Positions 1 to 10,324 of a stretch of 64,000 nt of DNA are shown piece by piece. Position numbers and translations under genes: made by a program. The notes under the pieces were generated by a model. That model was not told the DNA's origin. It ran no database searches and saw only the letters and a program-made list of their open reading frames with translations. Within the stretch, counting starts at the first letter, position 1. Each line of letters begins with the position of its first letter. The stretch comes from Cryomorphaceae bacterium (GTDB lineage: Bacteria > Bacteroidota > Bacteroidia > Flavobacteriales > Schleiferiaceae): positions 17,962-81,961 of the forward strand of contig JAFMBM010000007.1 in assembly GCA_017858515.1 (NCBI GenBank), written 5' to 3'.

Positions 1-386
1 TAAGCAGTCTACTTCTATTCATGGCTTCAAAAAAAATAAGCTCTACTTCATCAAATGAAGCCGCTCCTTATCTTTTTCTGGCTCTGTTATGTGGAATAGG
101 ATTTTTGTATTTGCAAGTAAGGGGTTGGTCTGAACTGAAAGAATCGGGAGTATTTTTTACGGGAGAAGGAAGCTTTACCGCTGGCTCATGGGTTTATGCC
201 ATAACTTTTTTTCACCTACTCCATTTAACAGCTGGACTTATAGTGCTGATTATTACGAGTTTTAGAGCTAATCTGAACAAATATTCATCAGATCGGAGAC
301 TTGGATTCGACTTAGCCGCACAATTTTGGCACTTCTTAGGTGTAGTTTGGATCGGTTTATTCCTTTTTTTGCTATTTATTCGTTAA
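1..386 (+). CDS. Cytochrome c oxidase subunit III-like (heme-copper oxidase), 5' end outside the window
   Basis: C-terminal CoxIII pattern GSWVYAITFFHLLHLTAGLI...FWHFLGVVWIGLFLFL. Frame stays open upstream of the ATG at 21, so the gene probably starts before the window. Confidence 0.85.
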   Translation, partial: SSLLLFMASKKISSTSSNEAAPYLFLALLCGIGFLYLQVRGWSELKESGVFFTGEGSFTAGSWVYAITFFHLLHLTAGLIVLIITSFRANLNKYSSDRRLGFDLAAQFWHFLGVVWIGLFLFLLFIR

Positions 387-416
387 ACTTGCGCCTGCAA
401 TTATAAAGTATTCCAA

Positions 417-1334
417 ATGGCTCAAGAAGCAGCAATGGGAGCTCCGGAGGGAAAACTCTGGGGCGGTGGCAGACAGCCACTTGGCGCTAGTTATGGCAAG
501 TTAATGATGTGGTTTTTCCTCCTCAGTGACGCCTTAACTTTCTCTGGTTTTTTAACGGCATATGGCCTTATGCGCTTTAAATATGTCGAAACTTGGCCTG
601 TAGCAGAAGATGTTTTCACACATTTTCCTTTCATTCATGGCGATCAACCACTGTTGTATGTTGCCTTAATGACTTTCATTCTTATCATGTCTTCAGTAAC
701 CATGGTATTGGCAGTAAATGCCGGCCATGAAAACAATAAGAAGAGCGTTATTTGGTGGATGTTCTTAACTATTATTGGTGGTTTTATATTCTTAGGCTCT
801 CAGGCTTGGGAATGGTATCATTTCATCTCTGGCGACAAAGGAGCGGTTCAGGTTGCAGATGGAAGGGTATTGTACATAGGCGATGAAGCCGGCACCCAAA
901 TAACCCTTACAGACCTGGTTCATGGTCCGAGTGCTGGAGCGCATGGACATCATGAAAAATTTAATAGCGAGCAAATACAAACTGCCTTCAAGCAAGGAGA
1001 TTATGTTTTACTTGTTCCTGGGAAGGCCAAAGAAGCCATTCCTCACTCAACGGCTGTTAAGATGCTTGAAAAAGCAGAAGTAGTACAAGGCGCGAATATG
1101 GTGCGCAACGAATATGGCAACAACCTATTTGCAAACTTCTTCTTCTTCATAACCGGTTTCCACGGTTTCCACGTATTCTCTGGAGTAATCATCAACATCA
1201 TCATTTTCATCAATGTAATTATGGGCACCTATGCCCGTAGAGGTCATTATGATATGGTTGAAAAAGTGGGTCTTTATTGGCACTTTGTAGACCTCGTATG
1301 GGTATTTGTATTCACCTTCTTTTACCTCGTATAA
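417..1334 (+). CDS. Cytochrome c oxidase subunit III, with large insertion between TM segments
   Basis: FFFFITGFHGFHVFSGVIINIII...GLYWHFVDLVWVFVFTFFYLV; follows another subunit III gene and precedes subunit IV. Confidence 0.9.
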   Translation: MAQEAAMGAPEGKLWGGGRQPLGASYGKLMMWFFLLSDALTFSGFLTAYGLMRFKYVETWPVAEDVFTHFPFIHGDQPLLYVALMTFILIMSSVTMVLAVNAGHENNKKSVIWWMFLTIIGGFIFLGSQAWEWYHFISGDKGAVQVADGRVLYIGDEAGTQITLTDLVHGPSAGAHGHHEKFNSEQIQTAFKQGDYVLLVPGKAKEAIPHSTAVKMLEKAEVVQGANMVRNEYGNNLFANFFFFITGFHGFHVFSGVIINIIIFINVIMGTYARRGHYDMVEKVGLYWHFVDLVWVFVFTFFYLV

Positions 1335-1346
1335 TTCAAAGAAATT

Positions 1347-1703
1347 ATGGCATCAACACATCATCAAATAGGAGAAAGCGAGCATCACGAAGGGCCCGCA
1401 GGTACACGTTGGATCTGGTTGGTTTTTTGGCTCCTCTTAGCCATCACCGGTATAGAAGTAGCGCTGGGTATCATTAAACCTGGCATTTTAATGAAATCCT
1501 TTATAGGTACTACCTATTTGAATATTCTCTTCATCCTTCTTACCCTTGTAAAGGCGTATTACATCGTTGCGTACTTTATGCACTTGAAATTCGAAAGAAA
1601 AGGAATGATCTACACCATTGTCTTACCTATGGTAATTCTTATTCCCTACTTGTTATTTATTGTACTTACTGAAGGTTTTTACATCAACAATATGTTGCAG
1701 TAG
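1347..1703 (+). CDS. Cytochrome c oxidase subunit IV family protein
   Basis: Small protein with 3 predicted TM segments, LVKAYYIVAYFMHLKFERK motif; gene order. Confidence 0.85.
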   Translation: MASTHHQIGESEHHEGPAGTRWIWLVFWLLLAITGIEVALGIIKPGILMKSFIGTTYLNILFILLTLVKAYYIVAYFMHLKFERKGMIYTIVLPMVILIPYLLFIVLTEGFYINNMLQ

Positions 1704-1716
1704 TTGTTAAACTAAT

Positions 1717-2496
1717 ATGTACAATCGCTTATTTAAATGGGCAGTCTTAGTTAGCTTACTATTGCTGCCCTTTTTTGTTTACTTCGTTTTTGTTTACAGC
1801 GCAGAAGAGAACTTCTTTCAGCCTTTGGCCTATGTGGGTCCTTCTGAAATAAAAAAGGTTGAGAGCCTTGAGGGCGTCCGCTACGACACCATTCCCTACA
1901 CCATTGAAGATTGGGAATTCACCAACCAACTCAACCGTTCTATTCATTCTGATTCGTTAAGGGGAAAAATTTATCTCGCTAGCTTCTTCTTTAGTAGATG
2001 TCCGAGTATTTGTCCTAGTATGAATTTTCAAATCAGACAGTTTCAAGAGCGCTTTGGAGGCTTTGATCAATTTAGAATTCTGTCTTTCACTGTTGATCCT
2101 GCAAACGACTCAGTAGGTGTTTTAAAAAATTATGCTCGTAGAATGAATGCCAACAACGGACTTTGGTATTTCTTAACCGGCGACCGAGATAGCCTTTACC
2201 GAACCGCTAGTCACTATCTGCAAAGTGCGCAAGAAGATTCTACCGCAGAAGGGGGCTTTTTACATACAGAACAAGTAGTATTGGTAGATTGGAAAGGCCA
2301 TATACGCAGTAGAATAGACGACAATGGCAATTTAGTAGGGTCGTATAATGCACTGGATGCCGTTGAAATGAAAGATTTGAGCTCTGACTTGAAGGTGCTG
2401 ATAGCAGAATATGAAAGAGAGAGGTCGAGGGAGGAGTACAAAGCAGAAAAAGAAGCGAAAAAATCCAAAAAAAAAAATAAATGGACATTCAACTAA
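1717..2496 (+). CDS. SCO1/SenC family copper chaperone
   Basis: FFFSRCPSICPSMNFQIRQFQ (CxxxC) and TVDPANDSVGVLKNYA; located in the cox operon. Confidence 0.9.
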   Translation: MYNRLFKWAVLVSLLLLPFFVYFVFVYSAEENFFQPLAYVGPSEIKKVESLEGVRYDTIPYTIEDWEFTNQLNRSIHSDSLRGKIYLASFFFSRCPSICPSMNFQIRQFQERFGGFDQFRILSFTVDPANDSVGVLKNYARRMNANNGLWYFLTGDRDSLYRTASHYLQSAQEDSTAEGGFLHTEQVVLVDWKGHIRSRIDDNGNLVGSYNALDAVEMKDLSSDLKVLIAEYERERSREEYKAEKEAKKSKKKNKWTFN

Positions 2497-3026
2497 GCAA
2501 AAACGATAAGCGCTTTATTCCCATTATTTTTAGTCTTTCTGTGATTATTCCACTGGCGGTATTAGCACTTATGCTCATGCCAGAGAATTGGAGAATAGAA
2601 ACTGGAATTGAGAATCATATTTTCCCGCTTTTTCATGCTGTAATCAATGGTACCACGGCTGTACTTCTTGTCTTAGGACTTGTGTTTGTGAAGAATAAAA
2701 AAATTGCCTTGCATAGGGCTTCTATGGTTACTGCTCTCCTTTTAAGCAGCGTCTTTTTAGTTTCCTATGTCATTTCTAAATTGAGTCATGCACCCATTCC
2801 TTTTGGTGGAGAGGGTTTTATTCGACCTATTTACTTCTTTGTGTTAATTTCTCATATTCTATTGAGCGTTGCGGTGCTACCCTTGGCCCTACTCAGTGTG
2901 TACAGAGCTTTCACTCAAGAGTATGAAAAGCACAAGAAATTGGTTCGATTTACCTTTCCAATCTGGCTTTATGTTGCAGTAACAGGGGTTTTGGTTTACC
3001 TTTTTATGGCCCCTTATTATGTTTAA
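2481..3026 (+). CDS. DUF420 membrane protein (CtaM-like)
   Basis: Polytopic protein, FPLFHAVINGTTAVLLVLG...HRASMVTALLLSSVFLVSY...HILLSVAVLPLALLSVYRA; SCO neighbour. Confidence 0.85.
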   Translation: MDIQLSKNDKRFIPIIFSLSVIIPLAVLALMLMPENWRIETGIENHIFPLFHAVINGTTAVLLVLGLVFVKNKKIALHRASMVTALLLSSVFLVSYVISKLSHAPIPFGGEGFIRPIYFFVLISHILLSVAVLPLALLSVYRAFTQEYEKHKKLVRFTFPIWLYVAVTGVLVYLFMAPYYV

Positions 3027-3270
3027 TTCGTTAAAATTTCGTTTATTTTCTAGCCTCATCGCTCTTCTTTTCCCTCTCTTTTCATGGGCTCAGTGCAGTA
3101 TGTGTAAGGCGGTTGCAGAGAGCTCGAGAGAAGGCGGAAGCCCTATTGCTGAGGGACTTAATGACGGAATCCTGTACTTAATGGCATTCCCTTATATCTT
3201 AATGTTGATTGTTGGAATAGCTTGGTACCGACACTCAAAAAAATTGAAGGCAGAAGCCATCCACCCCTAA
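3019..3270 (+). CDS. Conserved small membrane protein (signal peptide, CSMCKA motif)
   Basis: ORF overlaps the previous gene by 8 bp; signal peptide, WAQCSMCKAVAES, C-terminal TM segment. Confidence 0.7.
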   Translation: MFNSLKFRLFSSLIALLFPLFSWAQCSMCKAVAESSREGGSPIAEGLNDGILYLMAFPYILMLIVGIAWYRHSKKLKAEAIHP

Positions 3271-3291
3271 AGGCAATAGCATTAGTTATAT

Positions 3292-4740
3292 TTGCTCAAA
3301 GCCAATGCTATAGCTATGCGCAGCTCATTCAAGACAACCGCCCTACTTCTTTTTTTTTCAGTAAGTCTCATTGCTCAAAACAACTCCAATTGGTCTCTAC
3401 AAGCTTGTATTGACACCGCTTTAAAGAACAATGTTCAGATAAAGCAGAGCAAGCTTCAAACCCAAATTGCCGAGAATTCGATCGATGTTGGAGTGGCCAG
3501 ACTTTTCCCAACCGTAAGTGGATCGGCGGGTTACAACTGGAGTTTCGGATTAAACATCGACCCAGTAACCAATATTCCTAGCCGAGATCAAAGGCAGACC
3601 AATAGTCTATCCCTTTCGGCCCAATGGGTTTTATTCGATGGAAATCGGAACTTCAACACCCTCGCCCAAAATAGAATTGATCACGCCTCTAGTCTTTATC
3701 GCTTGGAGGATATGAAAAACAATACCTCCTTGAATGTGGCTTCACAGTACATTCAAATTCTTCTAAACAGGGAGATACTTAAAATTGCGGAGGATCAACT
3801 GAAAACTACGGAACTTCAGGTTAAGCGTATGACTGATTTAGTAAATGCTGGATCTCAACCTGCGGGTAGTCTGTACGACCTTCAAGCCCAGCAAGCCCGA
3901 GACAATCAATCGATGATTGCGGCCAAAAACAATCTGCGCGTTTCCAAACTTCAACTTACTCAGACCATTCAGATTCCATTCAAAGAAGACTTTGATATTG
4001 TAGAGTATCAGGGAATTATGCCAAACGGCTCTGTTTTGAGCATGGGTTCTGAAAACATTTATAACTCAGCTTTAGAAAACCAGCCCAGTATATCGGCGGC
4101 GGAACTTGATGTTCAAAGCGCCGAAAAGCAAGTGGCACTGGCGAAGGGCGGTTTTTTTCCTACGCTTTCCTTATTTGGCTCTATCGGAACCAATTATTCA
4201 GATCAGATTAGAGACTTAAGCCTTTCTCCAAGAGATCCTAGTTTAATTGGTATTACCTCCGCGGGCGATGATGTCTTCGATTTTGGCGGAGTAAACTTCA
4301 GTCAGGGAGATATCAAATCACTAGGTCAACAATACAACGACAACCTCAACCAATTCGTTGGTTTTAGCCTTAGCATTCCCATTTGGACTGGCATGCAATT
4401 GAAAAATGGTGTTCGAAGTGCTCAGATTGGAAAGGAAAATGCCCATCTAGAATTGCTCAACAATCAAAATACGCTGCGCCAAACCATTGAACGCGCTTAT
4501 GCCGATGCATCTGCAGCCTACGAAACCTATGCTGCCTCTGAGGCAAGTGTGAAGGCGAGTGAGGAATCTTTCAACTATGCCAAAGTGCGTTACGAAAGTG
4601 GTACCATAAACCAATTCGACTACGAGAATGCTCGCAACAGCCTGAGTCGTGCTCAAGCCCAGCTCGCCCAATCGAGATTCGATTATATTTTCAGAATTAA
4701 AACCTTAGAATTTTACCTTAGCGGTAGCATTCAACCCTAA
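3292..4740 (+). CDS. TolC family outer membrane efflux protein
   Basis: WSLQACIDTALKNNVQIKQSKL...YESGTINQFDYENARNSLSRAQAQLAQSRFDYIFRIKTLEFY. Confidence 0.93.
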   Translation: MLKANAIAMRSSFKTTALLLFFSVSLIAQNNSNWSLQACIDTALKNNVQIKQSKLQTQIAENSIDVGVARLFPTVSGSAGYNWSFGLNIDPVTNIPSRDQRQTNSLSLSAQWVLFDGNRNFNTLAQNRIDHASSLYRLEDMKNNTSLNVASQYIQILLNREILKIAEDQLKTTELQVKRMTDLVNAGSQPAGSLYDLQAQQARDNQSMIAAKNNLRVSKLQLTQTIQIPFKEDFDIVEYQGIMPNGSVLSMGSENIYNSALENQPSISAAELDVQSAEKQVALAKGGFFPTLSLFGSIGTNYSDQIRDLSLSPRDPSLIGITSAGDDVFDFGGVNFSQGDIKSLGQQYNDNLNQFVGFSLSIPIWTGMQLKNGVRSAQIGKENAHLELLNNQNTLRQTIERAYADASAAYETYAASEASVKASEESFNYAKVRYESGTINQFDYENARNSLSRAQAQLAQSRFDYIFRIKTLEFYLSGSIQP

Positions 4741-4748
4741 AGAACACC

Positions 4749-6041
4749 ATGAGTCGTACTCTCAAAATTGGCCTCTTTTCTGCCGTTCTACTTATTATTC
4801 TTTTATTCGTTGCCAAGAAACAAGGTTGGATCGGATCGAACAACAAAGGCGAAACGGTTACCACAGAAAAGGTGAAGCGCGCAACAATCAGCGAATTAGT
4901 CTCCGCTAGTGGAAAAATTCAGCCCGAATTGGAGATTAAAATCTCCTCCGAAGTTAGTGGCGAAATAATCGACTTGGCCGTTTTAGAAGGTCAAACGGTT
5001 AAAAAAGGCGACTTACTGGCTAAAATAAATCCAGATATATACATTGCCTCGGTAAACCGGGTTGATGCAGCCGTGAGTTCTTCCAGGGCGGCTTTAGCTT
5101 CTACTGAAGCGCAACTTGTTGAAGTAGAAAAAATTTACAATCGCTCGGTTGATTTAAAAAAGAAAGGCGCCATATCTCAACAAGAATTTGATGCGGCCCA
5201 ACGTAGTTTGGAAGTAACTAAACTCTCAGTAGAATCGGCTCGCTTCCAACTTAAAAGCTCTGAAGCCAATGCAAAAGAAGCAAGAGACAACCTCAATAGA
5301 ACCACTCTTTTTGCCCCAACCGATGGCACTATATCACTTTTAAATGTAGAGAAAGGCGAACGCGTAGTCGGAACGGCTCAAATGACGGGAACTGAACTCA
5401 TGCGCGTGTCAAACCTGCAAGCTATGGAGGTTTTGGTGGAAGTAAATGAGAACGACATTGTTCGGGTTTCTTTAGGAGATACAGCTACTATTGAGGTGGA
5501 TGCTTTCCAAGATCAAAAATTTAAAGGGGTGGTTACCCAGATTGCCAATTCTGCAAAACTGATGGGTACTAGTGTAGATCAAGTGACCAACTTTGAAGTG
5601 AAAATCCGAATTTTACCCTCGAGCTATACCAATTTAAGCGATGAAACTGGCCGCTCTCCTTTTCGCCCTGGAATGACTGCGTCCGTAGACATTCAAACAG
5701 AAAGAAAGGTAAATATTCTAACCGTTCCCATTCAAGCTGTAAATCTCAGAAGCGATACTAGTAATGTAAAGCTATCGTATCGGGAGCGGAAGGAGAGGAA
5801 AGAAAGTCGCGCCGCTTCAGACCAAAAGGAGAATGAAGAGTATGAAGTAGTTTTTGCAGTAATAGACGGAAAAGCAAAGCTTATAGTAGTAAAGACGGGC
5901 ATTCAAGACGATCAGAATATTGAATTGCTTTTGGGACCTGAAGAAGGAACTGAAATTATCACTGGACCCTATTCACTCTTGAGCAAGGACCTCAACAGTG
6001 GTGATGCGGTTACGGTTAAATCGAAAGAGGAAGAAGAATAG
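4749..6041 (+). CDS. HlyD/RND-type efflux periplasmic adaptor subunit
   Basis: SGKIQPELEIKISSEVSGEIIDLAVLEGQTVKKGDLLAKINPD; coiled-coil and ATIEVDAFQDQKFKGVVTQIA; adjacent TolC. Confidence 0.93.
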   Translation: MSRTLKIGLFSAVLLIILLFVAKKQGWIGSNNKGETVTTEKVKRATISELVSASGKIQPELEIKISSEVSGEIIDLAVLEGQTVKKGDLLAKINPDIYIASVNRVDAAVSSSRAALASTEAQLVEVEKIYNRSVDLKKKGAISQQEFDAAQRSLEVTKLSVESARFQLKSSEANAKEARDNLNRTTLFAPTDGTISLLNVEKGERVVGTAQMTGTELMRVSNLQAMEVLVEVNENDIVRVSLGDTATIEVDAFQDQKFKGVVTQIANSAKLMGTSVDQVTNFEVKIRILPSSYTNLSDETGRSPFRPGMTASVDIQTERKVNILTVPIQAVNLRSDTSNVKLSYRERKERKESRAASDQKENEEYEVVFAVIDGKAKLIVVKTGIQDDQNIELLLGPEEGTEIITGPYSLLSKDLNSGDAVTVKSKEEEE

Positions 6042-6054
6042 CCTTCATGAAGTG

Positions 6055-6750
6055 GTGAATCGCCTTCCTACCTTACTACTCATTGAATCTTCGACTCGAA
6101 GTTGCTCGGTGGCCTTAAGCCGTGGCAATGAGATAATATTTGAACTCAATGAGGCCTCCGATCAGTTTATTCATGCAGAAAAACTGCATTTACTCGTGCA
6201 GGAAAGCTTAGTTTTTCTAGAGAAAGAGATGGAAAGCTCTCCTTGGCTCGATGCCGTTGCAGTTGGAGCCGGACCAGGCAGTTATACAGGTCTTCGAATT
6301 GGCTTATCGGTTGCGAAAGGATTGTGTTTTGGCTTGGGAATTCCGCTCATTGGCATTTCCAGTTTGGAAGTATTATTTCATTCGTTCAAAACACTAGACC
6401 CCCTTTTATTTGAATCTCAGAAGGTTTTTTGGCCAATGATTGATGCTCGCCGAATGGAGGTCTATACCATGGGAATGAATGCCCGTGCGGAAATAGAATC
6501 TCCCTTACAAGCCATGATTTTAGATGAAGAACTTCCATTTAAAAAAGGCATTTGCTTTGGCGATGGTGCGGAAAAAGCCAGTGAATTTCTCGAAGCGAGA
6601 GGTTTTCAAGTGGCTAAGGAAATTTTGCCTATCGCAAAAGGACTTTTAACTCCTGCCCTCCTTCGTTTTAATCAGGGTACTTTTGAAGATGCTGCCCTTT
6701 ACGAACCAGACTATCTAAAAGAATTTCAAGCACTAAAGAAGAAAATTTAG
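6055..6750 (+). CDS. tsaB: tRNA N6-adenosine threonylcarbamoyltransferase subunit TsaB
   Basis: LLIESSTRSCSVALSRG...VAVGAGPGSYTGLRIGLSVAKGLCFGLGIPLIGISSLE. Start chosen at an in-frame GTG; the ORF track start (5998) overlaps the upstream gene. Confidence 0.9.
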   Translation: MNRLPTLLLIESSTRSCSVALSRGNEIIFELNEASDQFIHAEKLHLLVQESLVFLEKEMESSPWLDAVAVGAGPGSYTGLRIGLSVAKGLCFGLGIPLIGISSLEVLFHSFKTLDPLLFESQKVFWPMIDARRMEVYTMGMNARAEIESPLQAMILDEELPFKKGICFGDGAEKASEFLEARGFQVAKEILPIAKGLLTPALLRFNQGTFEDAALYEPDYLKEFQALKKKI

Positions 6751-6798
6751 AGCCCAATTCTTGTTGATTGCAGAACGCCTTCATAAACCCTTGGCCTT

Positions 6799-9700
6799 CT
6801 AATTCAGCACAATACGTTTTGATTCTCGTCCGAGCGAAGTACTGTTTTCAAGAATATAAACCCCTCTAGGTAAATAGGCTACCGCTATTTCAACTTCAGA
6901 ATCAGACGATATCAACTGTTCGTAGACTACACGCGATTGCATATCTATCAATCTCAACAATCCATCCTCCGCTGATCGCACGCGTAGAAAGTCTTTTGCT
7001 GGATTGGGATAAAGAGAGAATTCGAACGAAGGGGTAGTTGCATCAAACTTTAAACTACTTACACTCACATTTGTACAGAAAACATCTGTGTTTCCGCAGC
7101 TGTCTATTGCCGTTAAACAAACAGTATAACTTCCTGAATTAGAATAGATGTGCTGAAATTGGGCATTGTTTTGGTTGGATGTGCTTCCATCTCCGAAATC
7201 CCAAGTGTACTGTTGAGCCGCGCTAGAGCTATTGGTAAATTGAATTTGTAAACCCTGTGATAGTGAGCTGAAATTGGCTTGTGCACTTGTTTTATTGAAG
7301 GTTTTAATCGAACTGCTAACGGGGGCTCCATTGGTTGGATAAAAGAGAGCTTGATAGTCACCCGCCCCTTGGGTTTGATACCTTATTTGAGGGGACGACA
7401 TGGCCCATTTAATAATACGGTGATTGTTGTTATCGGCAATAAATAAACCTTCGGAAGTACAATCCATTCCAGTAGGGAATTTCAAATCATTCACCCCGCT
7501 GCCACTGACACCACCAGCCACTAGTTTGCCTTGAAGTGCAGAAGGACACCATTTTACAATTCTATGATTGTTTTGGTCGACCACAAAAACAGCATCACTT
7601 GCATCTACTTCTACATGATAGGGATTGTTGAGATAGGCTAATCCCGATCCACTTCCTATACTGCCTGCCACTTGAATTCCAGCATTCGATAGAGTAGACC
7701 ACTTCATAATGCGATGATTAGCTCGGTCAGCAACATAGACACATCCATTAGGACCAACCGCTACATCGCTCGGACTGTTCAATTGATTTGCTAGACTTCC
7801 TTGACCGTTATTTCCAGCCACAACAGTTGCCGCTGCTTGCCCAATTTCCCACTTCAATACCCTGTGATTTCCTTCATCTGCTATGTACAAAGCATTTCCA
7901 ACCAACTCAATACCCGCTGATTTATTGAATTGATCTAGTCCACTTCCTTGCCCATTTCCACCTGCCACCAGAACTCCTTGGCTCGCGCCAGGAGCCCATT
8001 TTACAATACTATTGTGATTCCGATCAGAAACATACACATTTCCATTGTTGTCGATGGCAATACCTCTCGGATCGCGCAATTGGTGAAGGCCTGTGCCTGA
8101 ACCGTTTCCGCCAGCAACAACCACTCCCTGTGAAGCATTGGCATCCCAACGAACTACCCTATTGTTTCCTCTATCCACAACATAAGCGCTGCCATTGTAT
8201 ACTTCTACTTCTTGAGGAAAGCGGAGTTGATTCAATTGGCCCCCTTGTCCTGTAGAACCCGCTATTTGTACACCATTGCTGGCTGCACTGGCTTTATAGG
8301 TTCCAATCCATTGGAGGTCTTTAAACAATTCCACTGAGTCAAGCTCTTCGGCGAGAAAACCTTGAACACTAATGTTAGTCTCCTTACAATCCATGCTCTG
8401 AGATAAAACGATATCGACCACAACGGGAGGCGGTGCAGGAAAAGTTACATCTATACTTTGGCAGTTGCTGGATAGATTCCCACAGGCATCTAGAACATCC
8501 AGACAAACAAAATAGGTTCCTTCAGAAGAATACGAATGAGTAGGGGAAGCTGAGCTAGCTGTTGTACCGTCCCCGAAATTCCAAAGAAAACTAGCCGCAT
8601 AGGTAGAGGTCTCTGTGAATTGGAAATCATTAAATGATTGGGTATAGGTAAATCCAGTGGTTGGAAGCGGATTCAATACAAAGTTCACTGTATTGGTGAA
8701 AAGTTCAGCGCCTCCTTCTAAAATCACCTTAGCCGAGTAGATTCCTGAGCCGTTGCTGGTTAATTGAAGTGAAGGCGAAGAAGCGCCCCACTGCACTATT
8801 CTGTGATTGGCATGATCTGCAATTACAATGGCACCTTGTGCATTGCGATATAGACCTGATGGAAAGCTGAGCTGATTGCTTTGAGCACCATTACCATTTC
8901 CTCCCGCCACAATTACACCTTCGGTAGCACCAGGAGCCCAAAGACTTACACGGTGATTGTTGCGCTCGATAATATATAGATTGCCTGCTGCGTCTATTTC
9001 AATGTCTTTGGGCTCGCTTAACTGATTGAGGTTTGTTCCTGTACCATTTCCCCCAGCCACTAGCACTCCAGAAGTAGCATCTGGAGCCCATTTCATCACC
9101 CTGGCATTCTTTCTATCTAAAACAAAAATATTAAAGGCCGCATCTACCGCAACGGATACAGGTTGCTGAAATTTATCATTTGAAGATCCGCCGCCATTGC
9201 CACCTGCAACCACAACTCCTTGAGTTGCTCCTACATCCCATCGCATTACTCTTTGGTTCTTCTTGTCTGCTACATACACTCTTCCCAAGGCATCTACGGT
9301 CAATCCTTCTGGCTGATAAAACTGATGTAGACCATTTCCAATTCCGTTTCCTCCTGCCACAACTACACCCTGACTAGCGCCTTGATCCCAACGCAATACT
9401 CTGTGGTTATTGCGATCGGCAATATAGATACTTCCATTGGCGTCGATTGCCAATCCATAGGCATTCCTAAACTGATCGAGTCCTGGTCCAGATCCATTTA
9501 AGCCAGCGTAAATGATTCCTTCACTTGCCCCAGGCTCCCACTTCATGATTCGATTGTTGTTGCGATCCATTACATAGGTATTACCCAAAGGGTCTTGAAC
9601 CGCATCGTATGGATAGCGTAACTGAGAAAGCTGACCTCCTTGTCCATTTCCTCCCGCGAGTATGGCACCATTCGGAAGACTAACGGCGGTGCTAGTATAG

Positions 9701-9888
9701 ATGAGTTGTCCGTCTTTAAACCACTCTACGGCGGAAATAGATGCTGCCGCACTCATCTGAACACTCATCAACTCATTCTGACAAGAAGCCGTTTGGGCTA
9801 TGTTTAGCGTAGCCGAAGTTACTTGCGAACGGACGGAAAGGCTAAAGGCAAAACTTAGAACAAAGAGGAAAAAAGAGGATCTATTCAT
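6799..9888 (-). CDS. Secreted NHL-repeat/PKD-domain protein with T9SS C-terminal sorting domain
   Basis: Repeated NHRVxKWxPGASQGVVVAGGNG units in two blocks, each followed by a PKD-like FxFGDGxTxS...HxYxxxGxYxVCL domain; C-terminal FSLYPNPAKDFLRV. Confidence 0.9.
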   Translation of the reverse strand: MNRSSFFLFVLSFAFSLSVRSQVTSATLNIAQTASCQNELMSVQMSAAASISAVEWFKDGQLIYTSTAVSLPNGAILAGGNGQGGQLSQLRYPYDAVQDPLGNTYVMDRNNNRIMKWEPGASEGIIYAGLNGSGPGLDQFRNAYGLAIDANGSIYIADRNNHRVLRWDQGASQGVVVAGGNGIGNGLHQFYQPEGLTVDALGRVYVADKKNQRVMRWDVGATQGVVVAGGNGGGSSNDKFQQPVSVAVDAAFNIFVLDRKNARVMKWAPDATSGVLVAGGNGTGTNLNQLSEPKDIEIDAAGNLYIIERNNHRVSLWAPGATEGVIVAGGNGNGAQSNQLSFPSGLYRNAQGAIVIADHANHRIVQWGASSPSLQLTSNGSGIYSAKVILEGGAELFTNTVNFVLNPLPTTGFTYTQSFNDFQFTETSTYAASFLWNFGDGTTASSASPTHSYSSEGTYFVCLDVLDACGNLSSNCQSIDVTFPAPPPVVVDIVLSQSMDCKETNISVQGFLAEELDSVELFKDLQWIGTYKASAASNGVQIAGSTGQGGQLNQLRFPQEVEVYNGSAYVVDRGNNRVVRWDANASQGVVVAGGNGSGTGLHQLRDPRGIAIDNNGNVYVSDRNHNSIVKWAPGASQGVLVAGGNGQGSGLDQFNKSAGIELVGNALYIADEGNHRVLKWEIGQAAATVVAGNNGQGSLANQLNSPSDVAVGPNGCVYVADRANHRIMKWSTLSNAGIQVAGSIGSGSGLAYLNNPYHVEVDASDAVFVVDQNNHRIVKWCPSALQGKLVAGGVSGSGVNDLKFPTGMDCTSEGLFIADNNNHRIIKWAMSSPQIRYQTQGAGDYQALFYPTNGAPVSSSIKTFNKTSAQANFSSLSQGLQIQFTNSSSAAQQYTWDFGDGSTSNQNNAQFQHIYSNSGSYTVCLTAIDSCGNTDVFCTNVSVSSLKFDATTPSFEFSLYPNPAKDFLRVRSAEDGLLRLIDMQSRVVYEQLISSDSEVEIAVAYLPRGVYILENSTSLGRESKRIVLN

Positions 9889-10324
9889 AACCGGTTTTCA
9901 ATGACTGTATTACCTAGTAGTCAAAGGAAGTGCCTAGCCATTTATCCAAAGTCCAATTATCCCTACTCAAACCACTGAAAAACAAATGATTGAGATTAAT
10001 TCAAATTCGTATTAATACTGAATGAACATAAATAAAGTTCTATTCAACATTACTCATTCACAGTAACTTACTGAATTTATCAATCGAATATATTTCAACA
10101 CAATTAGAATGAATTATCCCTACAAAATACCTTCAAATGCAGGATAAGGTGGTTTAAAACTATTCATTTTTTGTAGGGAATGTCAGCTTTTTATTTTTAA
10201 GTCTACCGAAACAATCCCTCATTGAAAAGCACAAAGCAGCACTTTTTCCCATTATGGGAGTGAATTGTTTCATTTTGAGAGAGTTTTTTTGGGAATTCCA
10301 TCCCTCTAAATCTCCTAACAACCG

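Noticed and set aside
9900-10320. AT-rich intergenic stretch with small repeats
   Set aside because: No convincing hairpin, promoter pair or ncRNA structure by eye.
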